Of a DNA stretch of 64,000 bases, positions 17,441 through 25,514 are shown one piece after another (within the stretch, counting starts at the first letter, position 1; every line of letters begins with the position of its first letter). Below the pieces are notes generated by a model. The model had not been told where the DNA came from, searched no databases, and saw only the letters and a list, made by a program, of their open reading frames with translations. The translations under genes and the position numbers were made by a program. Source of the DNA: Arthrobacter sp. ov118 (GTDB lineage Bacteria; Actinomycetota; Actinomycetes; Actinomycetales; Micrococcaceae); assembly GCF_900116495.1 (NCBI RefSeq), contig NZ_FPAY01000002.1:310001-374000 (forward strand). Reading direction: 5' to 3'.

Positions 17441-18001
17441 ATGACCGTTCCGAACGTCACCGTCAGGACAGCGACCGAACACGACGCCGCCCGGCTGGCC
17501 GAAGTTCACATCGCGGCGTGGCGGGCCACTTACCGTGGAGTCATGACCGATGAGTACCTTGACGGTCTCGACGTCGGGCGGGCGTCTCTTGCTTGGCGTC
17601 GAAAGGTCCTTGAGCCCAAGGACGGGACGGTTCATCTCGTAGTCCAAAGCCGCGATTGTGTTGTGGGATTCGCTGTTCTCGGTGCGGCCCCCGGGGACTC
17701 CGGCGCCGGAACCGGCCAGCTCTACGCGATCAATCTGCATCCGGACTGGTGGGGCCAGGGCCTTGGCTCCGTGCTGTTTGCCGCTGCCGAACAAAATTTC
17801 ATCGAACTCGGTTACGACCGGGCCTTTCTCTGGGTGGAGCGCGGCAACAATCGGGCAATCAGCTTCTACACCAACCGTGGCTGGCTCGACGACGGCGGAA
17901 CCGTGGAAGATACCCGGTTCGATCCTCCGGTCTCGGAGCGGCGGCACAGCAAGGCATTCGCGCCGCGCGTGGTTCGGCAGGGCCGGCTCGTCTCCCGGTG
18001 A
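17441..18001 (+). CDS. GNAT family N-acetyltransferase
   Basis: A 186-residue GNAT. VRTATEHDAARLAEVHIAAW is the usual first strand and helix region, the acetyl-CoA loop is QGLGSVLFAA (family Q/RxxGxG/A), and FLWVERGNNRAISFYTNRGW is the typical C-terminal half. ATG 17441 starts the domain directly; the frame is open further upstream but without domain sequence. The substrate is not predictable. It stands between the carboxylesterase and the DUF1540 gene with no clear operon partner. Confidence 0.88.
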   Translation: MTVPNVTVRTATEHDAARLAEVHIAAWRATYRGVMTDEYLDGLDVGRASLAWRRKVLEPKDGTVHLVVQSRDCVVGFAVLGAAPGDSGAGTGQLYAINLHPDWWGQGLGSVLFAAAEQNFIELGYDRAFLWVERGNNRAISFYTNRGWLDDGGTVEDTRFDPPVSERRHSKAFAPRVVRQGRLVSR

Positions 18002-18132
18002 TCCTTCGTGGAAACCACGAGGGCAGCCGGCTATTAGGTCAAACTATTGGGTCTTTTTGATCGAGCAGGGCTGGCCTACCGTGGACAGGAGTCGCCGCCC
18101 GTCCGGACGGCCGAGAACGCGAAGGGTTTGCC

Positions 18133-18417
18133 ATGACAACGCACGTCGCGGACTGCAGCGTAGCCAACTGTTCCTTCAACGACCATTCGGCCTGCAATGC
18201 TGCCGCCATCACAGTCGGAGGCAGCGAAGACCATGCTTCCTGCGCCACCTTCATCGACACCGGCTCTCACGGTGGCCTGCCCAAGGTCCTGGCCGACGTC
18301 GGAGCATGCCAGCGCTCGGAATGCGCCCACAACGACCACCTGATGTGCCGGGCCCCCGAAGTCCATGTGGGCCCGGGTGCCGACAATGCCGACTGCCTGA
18401 CCTACACGCACAGGTAG
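18133..18417 (+). CDS. DUF1540 domain protein with two cysteine repeats
   Basis: A 94-residue soluble protein made of two similar units, each with a Cys-x4-Cys-x7-Cys pattern and a later Cys. Unit one has CSVANCSFNDHSAC and a later C before ATF; unit two has CQRSECAHNDHLMC and DNADCLTY. The paired cysteines and the His residues suggest metal binding, probably zinc, as proposed for DUF1540. No catalytic role is known. It is divergent from nothing and ends 20 bp before the convergent efeB gene. Confidence 0.85.
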   Translation: MTTHVADCSVANCSFNDHSACNAAAITVGGSEDHASCATFIDTGSHGGLPKVLADVGACQRSECAHNDHLMCRAPEVHVGPGADNADCLTYTHR

Positions 18418-18436
18418 GTCAGAGCCTGCGGCGGCG

Positions 18437-19813
18437 TCAGGTGAAGAGCCCTTCGCCAATGAAGCCTCCGGCCTTGGTTCCCGGAGGAACCGCGAAGAGA
18501 CCCGAGCCCGTGTGCTTGAGGTATTCCAGGGCCAGCGTGTCCTCCTTCGCCATGGCCCGCTGCATGGGCACGTAGTGGGTCCTGGGATCGGTGACGAAGG
18601 CGATGAAGAAGAGGCCTGCGTCCAGGTGCCCCAGGCCGTCCGAGCCGTCGGTGTAGTTGTAGCCGCGCCGGAGCATCTTGACGCCGTCGTTCCGGCTGGG
18701 GTGCGCGAGCCGGACGTGGGCGTCCAGCGGGATCAGCGGCTCCCCGGTGTGCCCGGTAGTGTCGAAATCAGGGGCCGTGAACTCGTCGCCACCGGACAGC
18801 GGTGCTCCGACGCCCTTGGTGCGGCCGATCAGGCCTTCTTGTTCGCGCAGCGAGGTGCGGTCCCAGATTTCTATGTGCATCCGGATCCGGCGCGCGACGA
18901 GGTAGGTGCCGCCGGCCATCCATGCCTCCCCGGGACGTGTTCCCGGGCCAGCCCAGACGTGCTTCTCCAGCAGGGCGGTGTCCTCGGCCTTGAGGTTGTT
19001 GGTACCGTCCTTGAAGCCAAAGAGATTCCGTGGGGTGGTCTGGGACCGCGACGTCGAGGAGGTTCGGCCGAAGCCCAATTGAGACCAACGGACGCGAGTT
19101 TGCCCAAATCCGATGCGCGCGAGGTTGCGGATCGCGTGGACCGCCACCTGCGGGTCATCGGCGCAGGCCTGGACCACAATGTCGCCGCCGGTGCGTCCGG
19201 GCTGGAGGTCGTCACCGGGAAAGTGGGGGAGGTCGATCAGGGCGTCCGGGCGACGCCCGTCGAGATCGAACCGGGCTTTGCCATCCTTCGCGAACAAGCC
19301 AGGTCCGAACCCAAAGGTGAGCGTGAGCCGTCCAGCCCCCAGGTCCAAGGTTTCTCCGGTGTCCTCGGGCGGTGCGTCGTAGGGCCCGTTGACGGCGCCC
19401 GTGCCGCCCGTACCGCGCCCGGCGGTCATTGCCTCGGCGGCGGCGGTCCAATCCTTGAGGAGCTGAATCAGCGCTGCCCGGTCCTCGGTGACGACGTCGA
19501 AGGCTGCAATGTGGAGGCGGTCCTGGGCCGATGTGGTGATGCCGGCCTGCCGGTCGCCATGGAAGGGGATGACGTCGCCGTCAAGCAGCACCGGCGCGGC
19601 CGCGGCCGTTACGGCGTCGTGGCTGAGGAAACCTGCGGCCAGGCCTGCCACAGCCCCGGCCCCTCCTGCCCCCGCGAGCGACAGGAGACCGCGGCGGGAA
19701 AGCCTGCGCTTTCCCTCGCCGGTGCCGGCCGGAGCTGCCGGGGCGGCGGCGTCTCCCGGAGCGCCGCCGTCGGGCGTCTGGCCGGAGTTGCCGCTGAAGG
19801 GGCATCCGCTCAC
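18437..19813 (-). CDS. efeB: deferrochelatase/peroxidase EfeB (DyP type), Tat-exported
   Basis: A 458-residue DyP-type haem peroxidase. A twin-arginine signal (SRRGLLSLAG, Arg40-Arg41, then a long hydrophobic run) directs folded export. The DyP GxxDG motif is visible as GFKDGTNN, with distal aspartate and arginine context, and the proximal-histidine part lies in GHTGEPLIPLDAHVRLAHP. EfeB works with EfeO in low-pH ferrous iron uptake and can strip iron from haem. Its start codon overlaps the efeO stop by four bases. It is slightly longer than E. coli EfeB because of a Gly/Ala/Pro-rich stretch before the signal. Confidence 0.92.
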   Translation of the reverse strand: MSGCPFSGNSGQTPDGGAPGDAAAPAAPAGTGEGKRRLSRRGLLSLAGAGGAGAVAGLAAGFLSHDAVTAAAAPVLLDGDVIPFHGDRQAGITTSAQDRLHIAAFDVVTEDRAALIQLLKDWTAAAEAMTAGRGTGGTGAVNGPYDAPPEDTGETLDLGAGRLTLTFGFGPGLFAKDGKARFDLDGRRPDALIDLPHFPGDDLQPGRTGGDIVVQACADDPQVAVHAIRNLARIGFGQTRVRWSQLGFGRTSSTSRSQTTPRNLFGFKDGTNNLKAEDTALLEKHVWAGPGTRPGEAWMAGGTYLVARRIRMHIEIWDRTSLREQEGLIGRTKGVGAPLSGGDEFTAPDFDTTGHTGEPLIPLDAHVRLAHPSRNDGVKMLRRGYNYTDGSDGLGHLDAGLFFIAFVTDPRTHYVPMQRAMAKEDTLALEYLKHTGSGLFAVPPGTKAGGFIGEGLFT

Positions 19814-20742
19814 TGGACGACGGCCGAAGTGAGCTTGGCGAGCGGCTCTCCGAGGGCGTCGACCAGGGCGGCGAGCTGCTGGACTTCGCTCTGGCTGAGC
19901 TCGTTGTAATAGGTGAAGCCATCGCCCTTGGTGTGCTTCTTGAGCCCGTCCTGCAAGGCTGCGAACTTCACCTCGAGGGCCTCGGCCAAGGCAGGGTCCC
20001 TCCGCTGCAGCGCAGGCTTCAGGCTTTCAAAGGCGGTCCGGGCGCCGTCCACATTGGCCTGGAAGTCCCAGAGATCGGTGTGGGACCAGATTTCTTCCTC
20101 TCCAGTGACCTTACCGGTGGCTACTTCGTCCAGGAGTTCCTTGGCGCCGTTGCCGATCTTGTCGGTGGAGAGCTCCACGCTGCCGGTCCGCTGAGCCAGG
20201 TCTTCGGTGTCTGCGACAAGCTGCGTGGCGAGGGCTGTCCGTTCGGCCGCCATGAGCGGGGCGAAGCCGGCAGGCGGGAACAGGTCCTTTTCGGCCCGGT
20301 GCCAGCCGGTCCATTCCTGCCCTGGTTCGAGATCCGCTTCACGGGCGTCGAGCTTGGGATCGAGGTCTGCGAAGGACTCCGCCACCGGCTCGATGCGCTC
20401 CCAGTGCATCCGGGTGGCGGCATAGAGGCCCCGGGCCTTCGCTGCGTCACCGGCGGCATAGGCCTCCGCGAACGCCTTCGTGCCGGTCACCAGCTGATCG
20501 GTCTGGTCCTTCACATACGCGGAATATTGCCGGGTGCCGGTGTCCAGGACATCCCGCAGGTCCGCGTCAACGGCGGGGCTGACCTGGACGGATCCGGTGG
20601 AGGCACCCGGGGTGGGCGAGCTGGCCATGCAGCCGGTTAGGGCGAGCGGTGCCGCGGTCGCGGCCGCTACCAGGGCAAGCGTCTTGCGGAACCGTGACGC
20701 GGTTTTGGGAAGGGCGGTTTTGGGCATGAGGTTACTGGGCAT
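19810..20742 (-). CDS. efeO: EfeO-like iron uptake lipoprotein (M75/imelysin domain)
   Basis: A 310-residue exported protein. The signal peptide ends in LALTGC, a good lipobox, so it should be membrane-anchored. The M75 domain shows the paired metal motifs HWERIEPVAES and GWHRAEKDLF, which in EfeO bind iron for delivery to the permease. It has a coupled four-base overlap with efeB. The permease gene efeU, normally first in this operon, is not in the window. The first 15 codons are three copies of a five-codon repeat (MPSNL-MPKTA-LPKTA), so the true start may be the first or second ATG. Two iron boxes lie upstream. Confidence 0.9.
   Translation of the reverse strand: MPSNLMPKTALPKTASRFRKTLALVAAATAAPLALTGCMASSPTPGASTGSVQVSPAVDADLRDVLDTGTRQYSAYVKDQTDQLVTGTKAFAEAYAAGDAAKARGLYAATRMHWERIEPVAESFADLDPKLDAREADLEPGQEWTGWHRAEKDLFPPAGFAPLMAAERTALATQLVADTEDLAQRTGSVELSTDKIGNGAKELLDEVATGKVTGEEEIWSHTDLWDFQANVDGARTAFESLKPALQRRDPALAEALEVKFAALQDGLKKHTKGDGFTYYNELSQSEVQQLAALVDALGEPLAKLTSAVVQ
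20698..20742 (-). repeat. 15-bp tandem triplication at the efeO start
   Basis: Three in-frame 15-bp units encode MPSNL, MPKTA and LPKTA. The last two units (20699-20713 and 20714-20728) share GCGGTTTTGGG. The repeat duplicates the start codon, so two ATG starts exist. Confidence 0.7.
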
Positions 20743-20850
20743 GGGTGTTTTCCTTAGGGGGTGGGCGGAACGTTCGGTCGGATGTTCGGACGCGTCTGTA
20801 GGGATCGGGAGGGGTTGGACTGCCTAGCGACGCCGCGGAAGAACCCCCTG

Positions 20851-20864
20851 TTAGGTGGACCTAA
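20851..20864. promoter_or_regulatory. DtxR/IdeR-like iron box next to the efeOB promoter
   Basis: TTAGGTGGACCTAA is a perfect 14-bp palindrome with the TTAGGT half-site of the DtxR/IdeR family, though with a shorter centre than the 19-bp consensus. It lies just downstream of the predicted efeOB minus-strand promoter, where an iron-loaded repressor would block initiation. Confidence 0.7.
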
Positions 20865-20870
20865 GTAAGG

Positions 20871-20898
20871 AGGATACCCACTTGGCGAGATTACGCAA
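20871..20898 (-). promoter_or_regulatory. probable efeOB promoter
   Basis: Read on the minus strand, TTGCGT (20893-20898) and TATCCT (20871-20876) are separated by 16 bp. Transcription would begin inside or beside the iron box at 20851-20864, consistent with iron repression. Confidence 0.5.
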
Positions 20899-20920
20899 AC
20901 CTTTTGTACCGTAATTTTGT

Positions 20921-20939
20921 TTAGGTAAGCCTTATCTAA
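20921..20939. promoter_or_regulatory. DtxR/IdeR-like iron box upstream of the adenylation/acyltransferase fusion gene
   Basis: TTAGGTAAGCCTTATCTAA matches the 19-bp family consensus (TTAGGTTAG-S-CTAACCTAA) at 16 positions and is an imperfect palindrome. It ends only 12 bases before the GTG start of the next gene. A possible -10 element (TAATAA, 20937-20942) overlaps its right end, so the transcript may be leaderless and iron-repressed. Confidence 0.75.
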
Positions 20940-20951
20940 TAACGTGGTCCG

Positions 20952-23492
20952 GTGACCACGCAGCTTGACTTCATGCGGGTCCCCTTTGCCGCCGATCTTG
21001 CGAGCTACGGGGACAGACCTGCCATATTCACCGACACCCGCACGTTGAGCTACCGGGAGTTGGCGGAGCGCGTCGATGACCTGGCGGCGCGGCTCGGTGC
21101 CGAGCGGCGCCTCGTCGCCCTGGCTGCCGCCAACGACGTCGACTCGCTGGTCGCCTATCTGGCGGCCCTGGTCGGCGGGCACCCGCTGATCCTCTTGCCG
21201 GAGGACAAGCCGGCGGCACTGGAATCCCTGATCGCGGCTTATGATCCCGACGTTGTTCTGCGCTCCGGGAGCGGACGGACCGCGCTCCAGGAGCGTCGGC
21301 CCGGCACGCGGCACGAACTGCATCCGGATCTGGCGCTCCTCCTCAGCACGTCCGGATCCACGGGCTCGCCAAAGCTCGTTCGCCTCTCGCATGCCAACCT
21401 GCAGTCAAATGCCGAGTCGATTTCCGAGTACCTGAACATCAGTCCTGGGGACCGCGCCGCGACGACCCTGCCGATGTCTTACTGCTACGGGTTGTCGGTC
21501 ATTAACAGCCACCTGCTCCGCGGAGCCGGGCTGGTCCTCACGGACCTTTCCGTGGTTGATCCGTGTTTTTGGGATCTCTTTCGACGGCGTGGGGTCACTG
21601 CCTTTGCGGCTGTTCCGTACACTTTTGAGCTGCTGGAGCGGGTCGGGTTCGCGGACATGGACCTGCCGGGGCTGCGCTACGTCACCCAGGCCGGCGGCCG
21701 GATGGCGCCGGAAGCCGTGAGGAAATACGCCGAGATGGGCCGGCTGAACGGCTGGGAGTTCTTCGTCATGTACGGCCAGACCGAGGCGACGGCCCGGATG
21801 GCGTACCTTCCGCCGGAATTGGCAGCCGAAGTTCCTGGCGCGGTTGGCATCCCGGTGCCCGGCGGCTCGTTCCGCATCGATTCTGTGCCGGGGCTGGAGC
21901 ATGGCGAACTCGTCTACACCGGCCCGAACGTGATGCTCGGCTATGCCGGGAGCCCGGCGGACCTCGCCGCGGGCCGGACCGTCTCCGAGCTCCGCACCGG
22001 CGACCTTGCCCGGAAACACCCGGTTGGTGTCTACGAAGTGGTGGGCCGGCGCAGCCGGTTCGTCAAGATCGTGGGGCTGCGTGTGGACCTGGGACAGGTG
22101 GAGCGGCTCCTGGCGGACCTCGGCGTGCAGGCGGCCAGTGCGGGGACGGACGACGGCGTCGTGGTCGCCGTTGAAGGCGCCCACGACACGCAGCTGCTGG
22201 CCAAGGTCCTCGCCCAGGGCGTGGGACTGCCTCGGGCCGCTCTCGGGGTACACGCCGTCGAGCACCTCCCGCGCCTGGCCACCGGCAAACTGGACTACCA
22301 GGCTGTCCTGGCCCTGTCCCGACCGGACCCTGCGCCGGGGGCGGAAGCTGCGGCGGGAACTGCTGGACGGGACTGTGTCGGGGACAACAGCGTCCGGAAA
22401 ATCTTCGAGGACGCCCTGGAGTGCGGCGAGATCGCCGACGGCGACACCTTCGTTTCCCTTGGCGGGGACTCGCTGTCATATGTGGCAGCGTCGGTCAGGT
22501 TGGAACAGGCCCTGGGCTACCTCCCGCCGGATTGGCATGTGACCCCGGTCCGGGACCTTGAACCGCGGACCCGCACCGCACCGGTCCGGAAGCTGGGACG
22601 GCTCTTCGCGCGGGTCGAAACGAGCATCGTGCTGCGGGCCGTGGGGATCGTGCTGATCGTCAGCACGCACGTAGGTCTGCTCAACTGGCAGGGTGCGGCC
22701 CACGTGCTCATGGCCGTGGCCGGGTTCAATTTCGCCCGTTTCCAGCTCTCCGGAGAGCGGGTCCCGCGCCTGCGGCGGCAGCTGGCCAGCGTGGGCAGAA
22801 TCGCGGTGCCGAGCATGGCATTCATCGCGGTTGCCTACCTGATCACCGACCACTACGCACCGGCCAATATCTTGCTGCTCAATGCTGTCCTCGGGCCGGA
22901 GGCGGTGACCACGCAGTGGCACTTCTGGTTTATCGAAGTCCTTGTCTACCTGGTGGTCGGAGCAACGGCGCTGCTGGCTGTTCCGTGGGCGGACCGCGCC
23001 GAGAGGCGCTTCCCCCTGCTCTTTCCGCTGGCACTGACCAGCGCCGGGCTTTTGACCCGGTACGAGCTGGTGAACCCCGGGCTGCCGCATACGGCGCCGG
23101 CCCTCTGGCTCTTCGCGCTCGGCTGGGCCATTTCCCGGGTCCGGACCATAGCCCAGCGCTGCGTTGTCTCTGCCATTGCGGTACTGACCGTCCCGGGCTT
23201 CTTCGACAACACAAGCCGGGAATGCACGCTCCTCGTCGGAATACTGCTGCTCATCTGGCTGCCCAGCCTCCCGGTGCCAAAGGCGCTCCGCCGTGTGACG
23301 GTGGTGCTGGCCAGTGCCTCCCTTTATGCATACCTGGTCCACTGGGTGGTTTACCCGCCGCTGGCCGGGATAAGCCCCGTCCTGGCCGTCACGGTCTCGC
23401 TCGCCGCGGGAGCTGCCTACTGGGCCCTCTGCCTGCGCGCGGCGCGCGCAATCAGCCGGTGGCGGGCTGCCTCACCGGGAGCTGGAGAATGA
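20952..23492 (+). CDS. adenylation / carrier / acyltransferase-3 fusion protein
   Basis: An 846-residue three-part protein. Residues 1-450 are an AMP-forming adenylation domain: STSGSTGSPK loop near 130, YGQTEATARM, YTGPNVMLGYA, TGD and the catalytic Lys446 in ATGKLDY. Residues about 460-530 are a carrier domain with GGDSLS, Ser507 being the phosphopantetheine site. From about 550 a membrane domain with roughly eight to ten helices starts with RAVGIVLIVSTHV, the Arg...His signature of acyltransferase-3 proteins. One chain thus could activate a carboxylic or amino acid, load it and transfer it to a membrane or surface acceptor, like DltA, DltC and a membrane acyltransferase joined together. 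The start GTG has no ribosome-binding site; an iron box lies 12 bases upstream. Confidence 0.85.
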   Translation: MTTQLDFMRVPFAADLASYGDRPAIFTDTRTLSYRELAERVDDLAARLGAERRLVALAAANDVDSLVAYLAALVGGHPLILLPEDKPAALESLIAAYDPDVVLRSGSGRTALQERRPGTRHELHPDLALLLSTSGSTGSPKLVRLSHANLQSNAESISEYLNISPGDRAATTLPMSYCYGLSVINSHLLRGAGLVLTDLSVVDPCFWDLFRRRGVTAFAAVPYTFELLERVGFADMDLPGLRYVTQAGGRMAPEAVRKYAEMGRLNGWEFFVMYGQTEATARMAYLPPELAAEVPGAVGIPVPGGSFRIDSVPGLEHGELVYTGPNVMLGYAGSPADLAAGRTVSELRTGDLARKHPVGVYEVVGRRSRFVKIVGLRVDLGQVERLLADLGVQAASAGTDDGVVVAVEGAHDTQLLAKVLAQGVGLPRAALGVHAVEHLPRLATGKLDYQAVLALSRPDPAPGAEAAAGTAGRDCVGDNSVRKIFEDALECGEIADGDTFVSLGGDSLSYVAASVRLEQALGYLPPDWHVTPVRDLEPRTRTAPVRKLGRLFARVETSIVLRAVGIVLIVSTHVGLLNWQGAAHVLMAVAGFNFARFQLSGERVPRLRRQLASVGRIAVPSMAFIAVAYLITDHYAPANILLLNAVLGPEAVTTQWHFWFIEVLVYLVVGATALLAVPWADRAERRFPLLFPLALTSAGLLTRYELVNPGLPHTAPALWLFALGWAISRVRTIAQRCVVSAIAVLTVPGFFDNTSRECTLLVGILLLIWLPSLPVPKALRRVTVVLASASLYAYLVHWVVYPPLAGISPVLAVTVSLAAGAAYWALCLRAARAISRWRAASPGAGE

Positions 23493-23952
23493 TGGGCGGC
23501 GTTGCCATCTGACCGCCACATTGCTCTGAGCCGCCCACCCTGGTCCATTCCAGATGGGAATGCTGCTGGGCGATCAGGGTGCCGTCTTTGGCGGACACGT
23601 GAGTCGTTACTTCGTCGGGCAAAGGGCCGCTGACGGTGAACAACCAGGTATTGATCGATGCTTTGGAGGCTATGAAGGGGGAAGGAGCCAGTGAACGGTC
23701 GTCCGCGGAGCTGGGGACCGCTGATTTCGGCGATGCGTTCTGTGGGGAGGTCGGATTGGTGACGGAGCAGCCCTCGGGCGTGCATAGCTGAACATCATTC
23801 ACAGCCGTGAGGTCGCCTTCCAGTCTCACCGTGATGGTGGTGACCCACCCAACAGCCGGGCAGACGACGTCGTTCACGCCGCACGCGGTCACCTGCAGGG
23901 CAGCTGCCATGAGCACAACGGCTGACCGAAGAATCCCCCAATTCCACCTCAT
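23452..23952 (-). CDS. small secreted lipoprotein of unknown function
   Basis: A 166-residue protein with a lipoprotein signal peptide (AALQVTAC, Cys24). The mature part has five cysteines, including CPAVGW, LCTPEGC and EQCGGQ, and a Ser/Pro-rich linker around residues 70-90. The strand-like TITVRLEG and NTWLFTVSGPLPDEV suggest a small beta fold. I recognise no family. Its 3' end overlaps the end of the convergent fusion gene by 41 bp. It may be a surface or envelope accessory protein. Confidence 0.7.
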   Translation of the reverse strand: MRWNWGILRSAVVLMAAALQVTACGVNDVVCPAVGWVTTITVRLEGDLTAVNDVQLCTPEGCSVTNPTSPQNASPKSAVPSSADDRSLAPSPFIASKASINTWLFTVSGPLPDEVTTHVSAKDGTLIAQQHSHLEWTRVGGSEQCGGQMATPPIILQLPVRQPATG

Positions 23953-24046
23953 GCCGCCAGCCTAGACAGATTCGCGCCAGACCGTGCAATGTGATGAGAA
24001 GGCGACTTCGCCCAATCTCGGTCCTTGCTGAAGGGAAGGCCTGCAC

Positions 24047-24883
24047 TTGGGGATAGACGTAGGTGGTTTCACGCCCTTGGAAGAGACGGCGTTATTGACC
24101 TTGTACGCCCGGGCGCTGGACAGCCGTGCACCGCAGCCGATCCTCGGCGACGGCGGCTCCGAGCAAATCGCGGCCGGCATCGATTACGACTTTGCCGGCC
24201 TTGGCCTAGTGACCAGCGTCGTCTGCCAGACGGCGTTGCGCACCAAGATGCTCGACGACAGGGTGCGCCTGTTCACCGCCGCCCATCCGGACGCCGTCGT
24301 GGTGGATCTCGGAGCCGGCTTGGACGACGGCATGTTCCGCGTGGAGCCGCCGGCGGCCGTCGACTGGTACAGCGTTGACCTCCCGGCGGTGATCGCGCTT
24401 CGCGACCGGCTTCTTCCCGCACGGGCGCGGGCCTACTCCGTGCCTGGATCGCTGACCGACGAACGTTGGCTGGAAGCGATCCCCGCGGAGCGCCCGGTGA
24501 TCCTGACCGCCAATGGTTTGCTGGCCTTCCTGAATGAGCAGGAGATCATCTCGCTATTCCGGCAAGTGACCGGCCACTTTCAGGCAGGTGAGCTGGCCTT
24601 CAATGATTACGGCCGGATCGGCTGGGTGAGTCGGGCGGCGGTGAAGCTGGCTCCACAGCGGATGTTCAAGGCCGTCTCTCACCAATGGAGTGGTTATCCC
24701 GGGTTCAAGGACGCCCGTTGGCCGGAGGTGTGGAACCCGCGGTTGAAACTCGTCGAGGAGACCAGCCTGGCCCACGCCCCGGAGGTGGAGCTTTTCCCGA
24801 CGTGGCTCCGCGTGGCCACCCGGCTCTCCGGACGCATCCCGAGCATGGCCCGCAAGGCGCGTATCTTGCGCTACAGCTTCTAG
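24047..24883 (+). CDS. class I SAM-dependent methyltransferase (LCM/TcmP-like)
   Basis: A 278-residue methyltransferase of the leucine-carboxyl-methyltransferase/TcmP type. The SAM loop is VVDLGAGLDDG, WYSVDLPAVIALRDRLLP follows as the acidic strand-2 region, and ILTANGLLAFLNEQE holds the post-III motif. Members O-methylate carboxyl or hydroxyl groups of small molecules. The start is a TTG at 24047, seven bases after AAGGGAAGG, a strong ribosome-binding site that decides for this unusual start. It stands alone; the product acted on is unknown. Confidence 0.85.
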   Translation: MGIDVGGFTPLEETALLTLYARALDSRAPQPILGDGGSEQIAAGIDYDFAGLGLVTSVVCQTALRTKMLDDRVRLFTAAHPDAVVVDLGAGLDDGMFRVEPPAAVDWYSVDLPAVIALRDRLLPARARAYSVPGSLTDERWLEAIPAERPVILTANGLLAFLNEQEIISLFRQVTGHFQAGELAFNDYGRIGWVSRAAVKLAPQRMFKAVSHQWSGYPGFKDARWPEVWNPRLKLVEETSLAHAPEVELFPTWLRVATRLSGRIPSMARKARILRYSF

Positions 24884-24942
24884 CCGGCCGGTTGGGCATC
24901 GTCTGCAGAGTCACTGATGAACGGCGCGGTATTGTCAGCGTC

Positions 24943-25398
24943 ATGTGCGAACCAGGGGCTGGCTTGAAGAGTGCGCGGAACCGATTTTTGTTCATCGCCG
25001 CACTCATGGTGCTGTCGCTGGTGTCGCTGGTGGGGTGCGGGCAGGACCCGACGCAGCCGGATCTGGCCACGCGCCAGGCGTTCGCGAGAAGCGTCGTGGC
25101 CGCTGCCGCGTCGGCGTCCGTGGAACGCGTCGAGAAGCTCGTGCCCGAGGTCTTCGTCGATGTCCGTCCGGACGCGCAGCAACTGGTTGAGTTCGCCCGG
25201 GGCTGGGATCCGGCGACCGTCCAGCTCAGATTCAGTAACGACTTCCCGGAAATCGCACGGGTCGAGGCACTGAGACCGGGCGGCGCAGCGGGTCTCAAAT
25301 TCACCATTTCCTGGGGTGGTGGGCACTGGACCTTGGTGATGGGGACCTCGAGCTACGTGCCCACCGGCAACGCAGTGCCTGGTACGCCCGGCAGCTGA
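24943..25398 (+). CDS. small lipoprotein of unknown function
   Basis: A 151-residue protein with a signal peptide and lipobox (LVSLVGC) so probably anchored outside. The mature domain has no recognised family; LVEFARGWDPATVQLRF, LKFTISWGGGHW and LVMG suggest an alpha/beta fold. ATG 24943 has no visible ribosome-binding site. A TTG at 24964 with AGGGG close upstream would also keep the whole signal peptide. It follows the methyltransferase gene by 59 bp. Confidence 0.68.
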   Translation: MCEPGAGLKSARNRFLFIAALMVLSLVSLVGCGQDPTQPDLATRQAFARSVVAAAASASVERVEKLVPEVFVDVRPDAQQLVEFARGWDPATVQLRFSNDFPEIARVEALRPGGAAGLKFTISWGGGHWTLVMGTSSYVPTGNAVPGTPGS

Positions 25399-25514
25399 AC
25401 GCCAAAGTAATCGACCCGCGCAGGGCTCCTGCTGTGGCGAAAACGATCAAGTGTTGGTTCCGCAGGGCACTTTCGCCGGCTGGTTGCGCCACCGCACTCC
25501 TAGCACCCTCGTTC

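Noticed and set aside
18002..18132. Promoter TTGATC...TACCGT before the DUF1540 gene
   Set aside because: The spacing is only 14 bp and the boxes are weak, so it was not listed.
21405..23342. Long minus-strand frames opposite the adenylation/acyltransferase gene
   Set aside because: Composition is typical of antisense shadows (His/Arg/Pro-rich) and the plus strand encodes clear domains.
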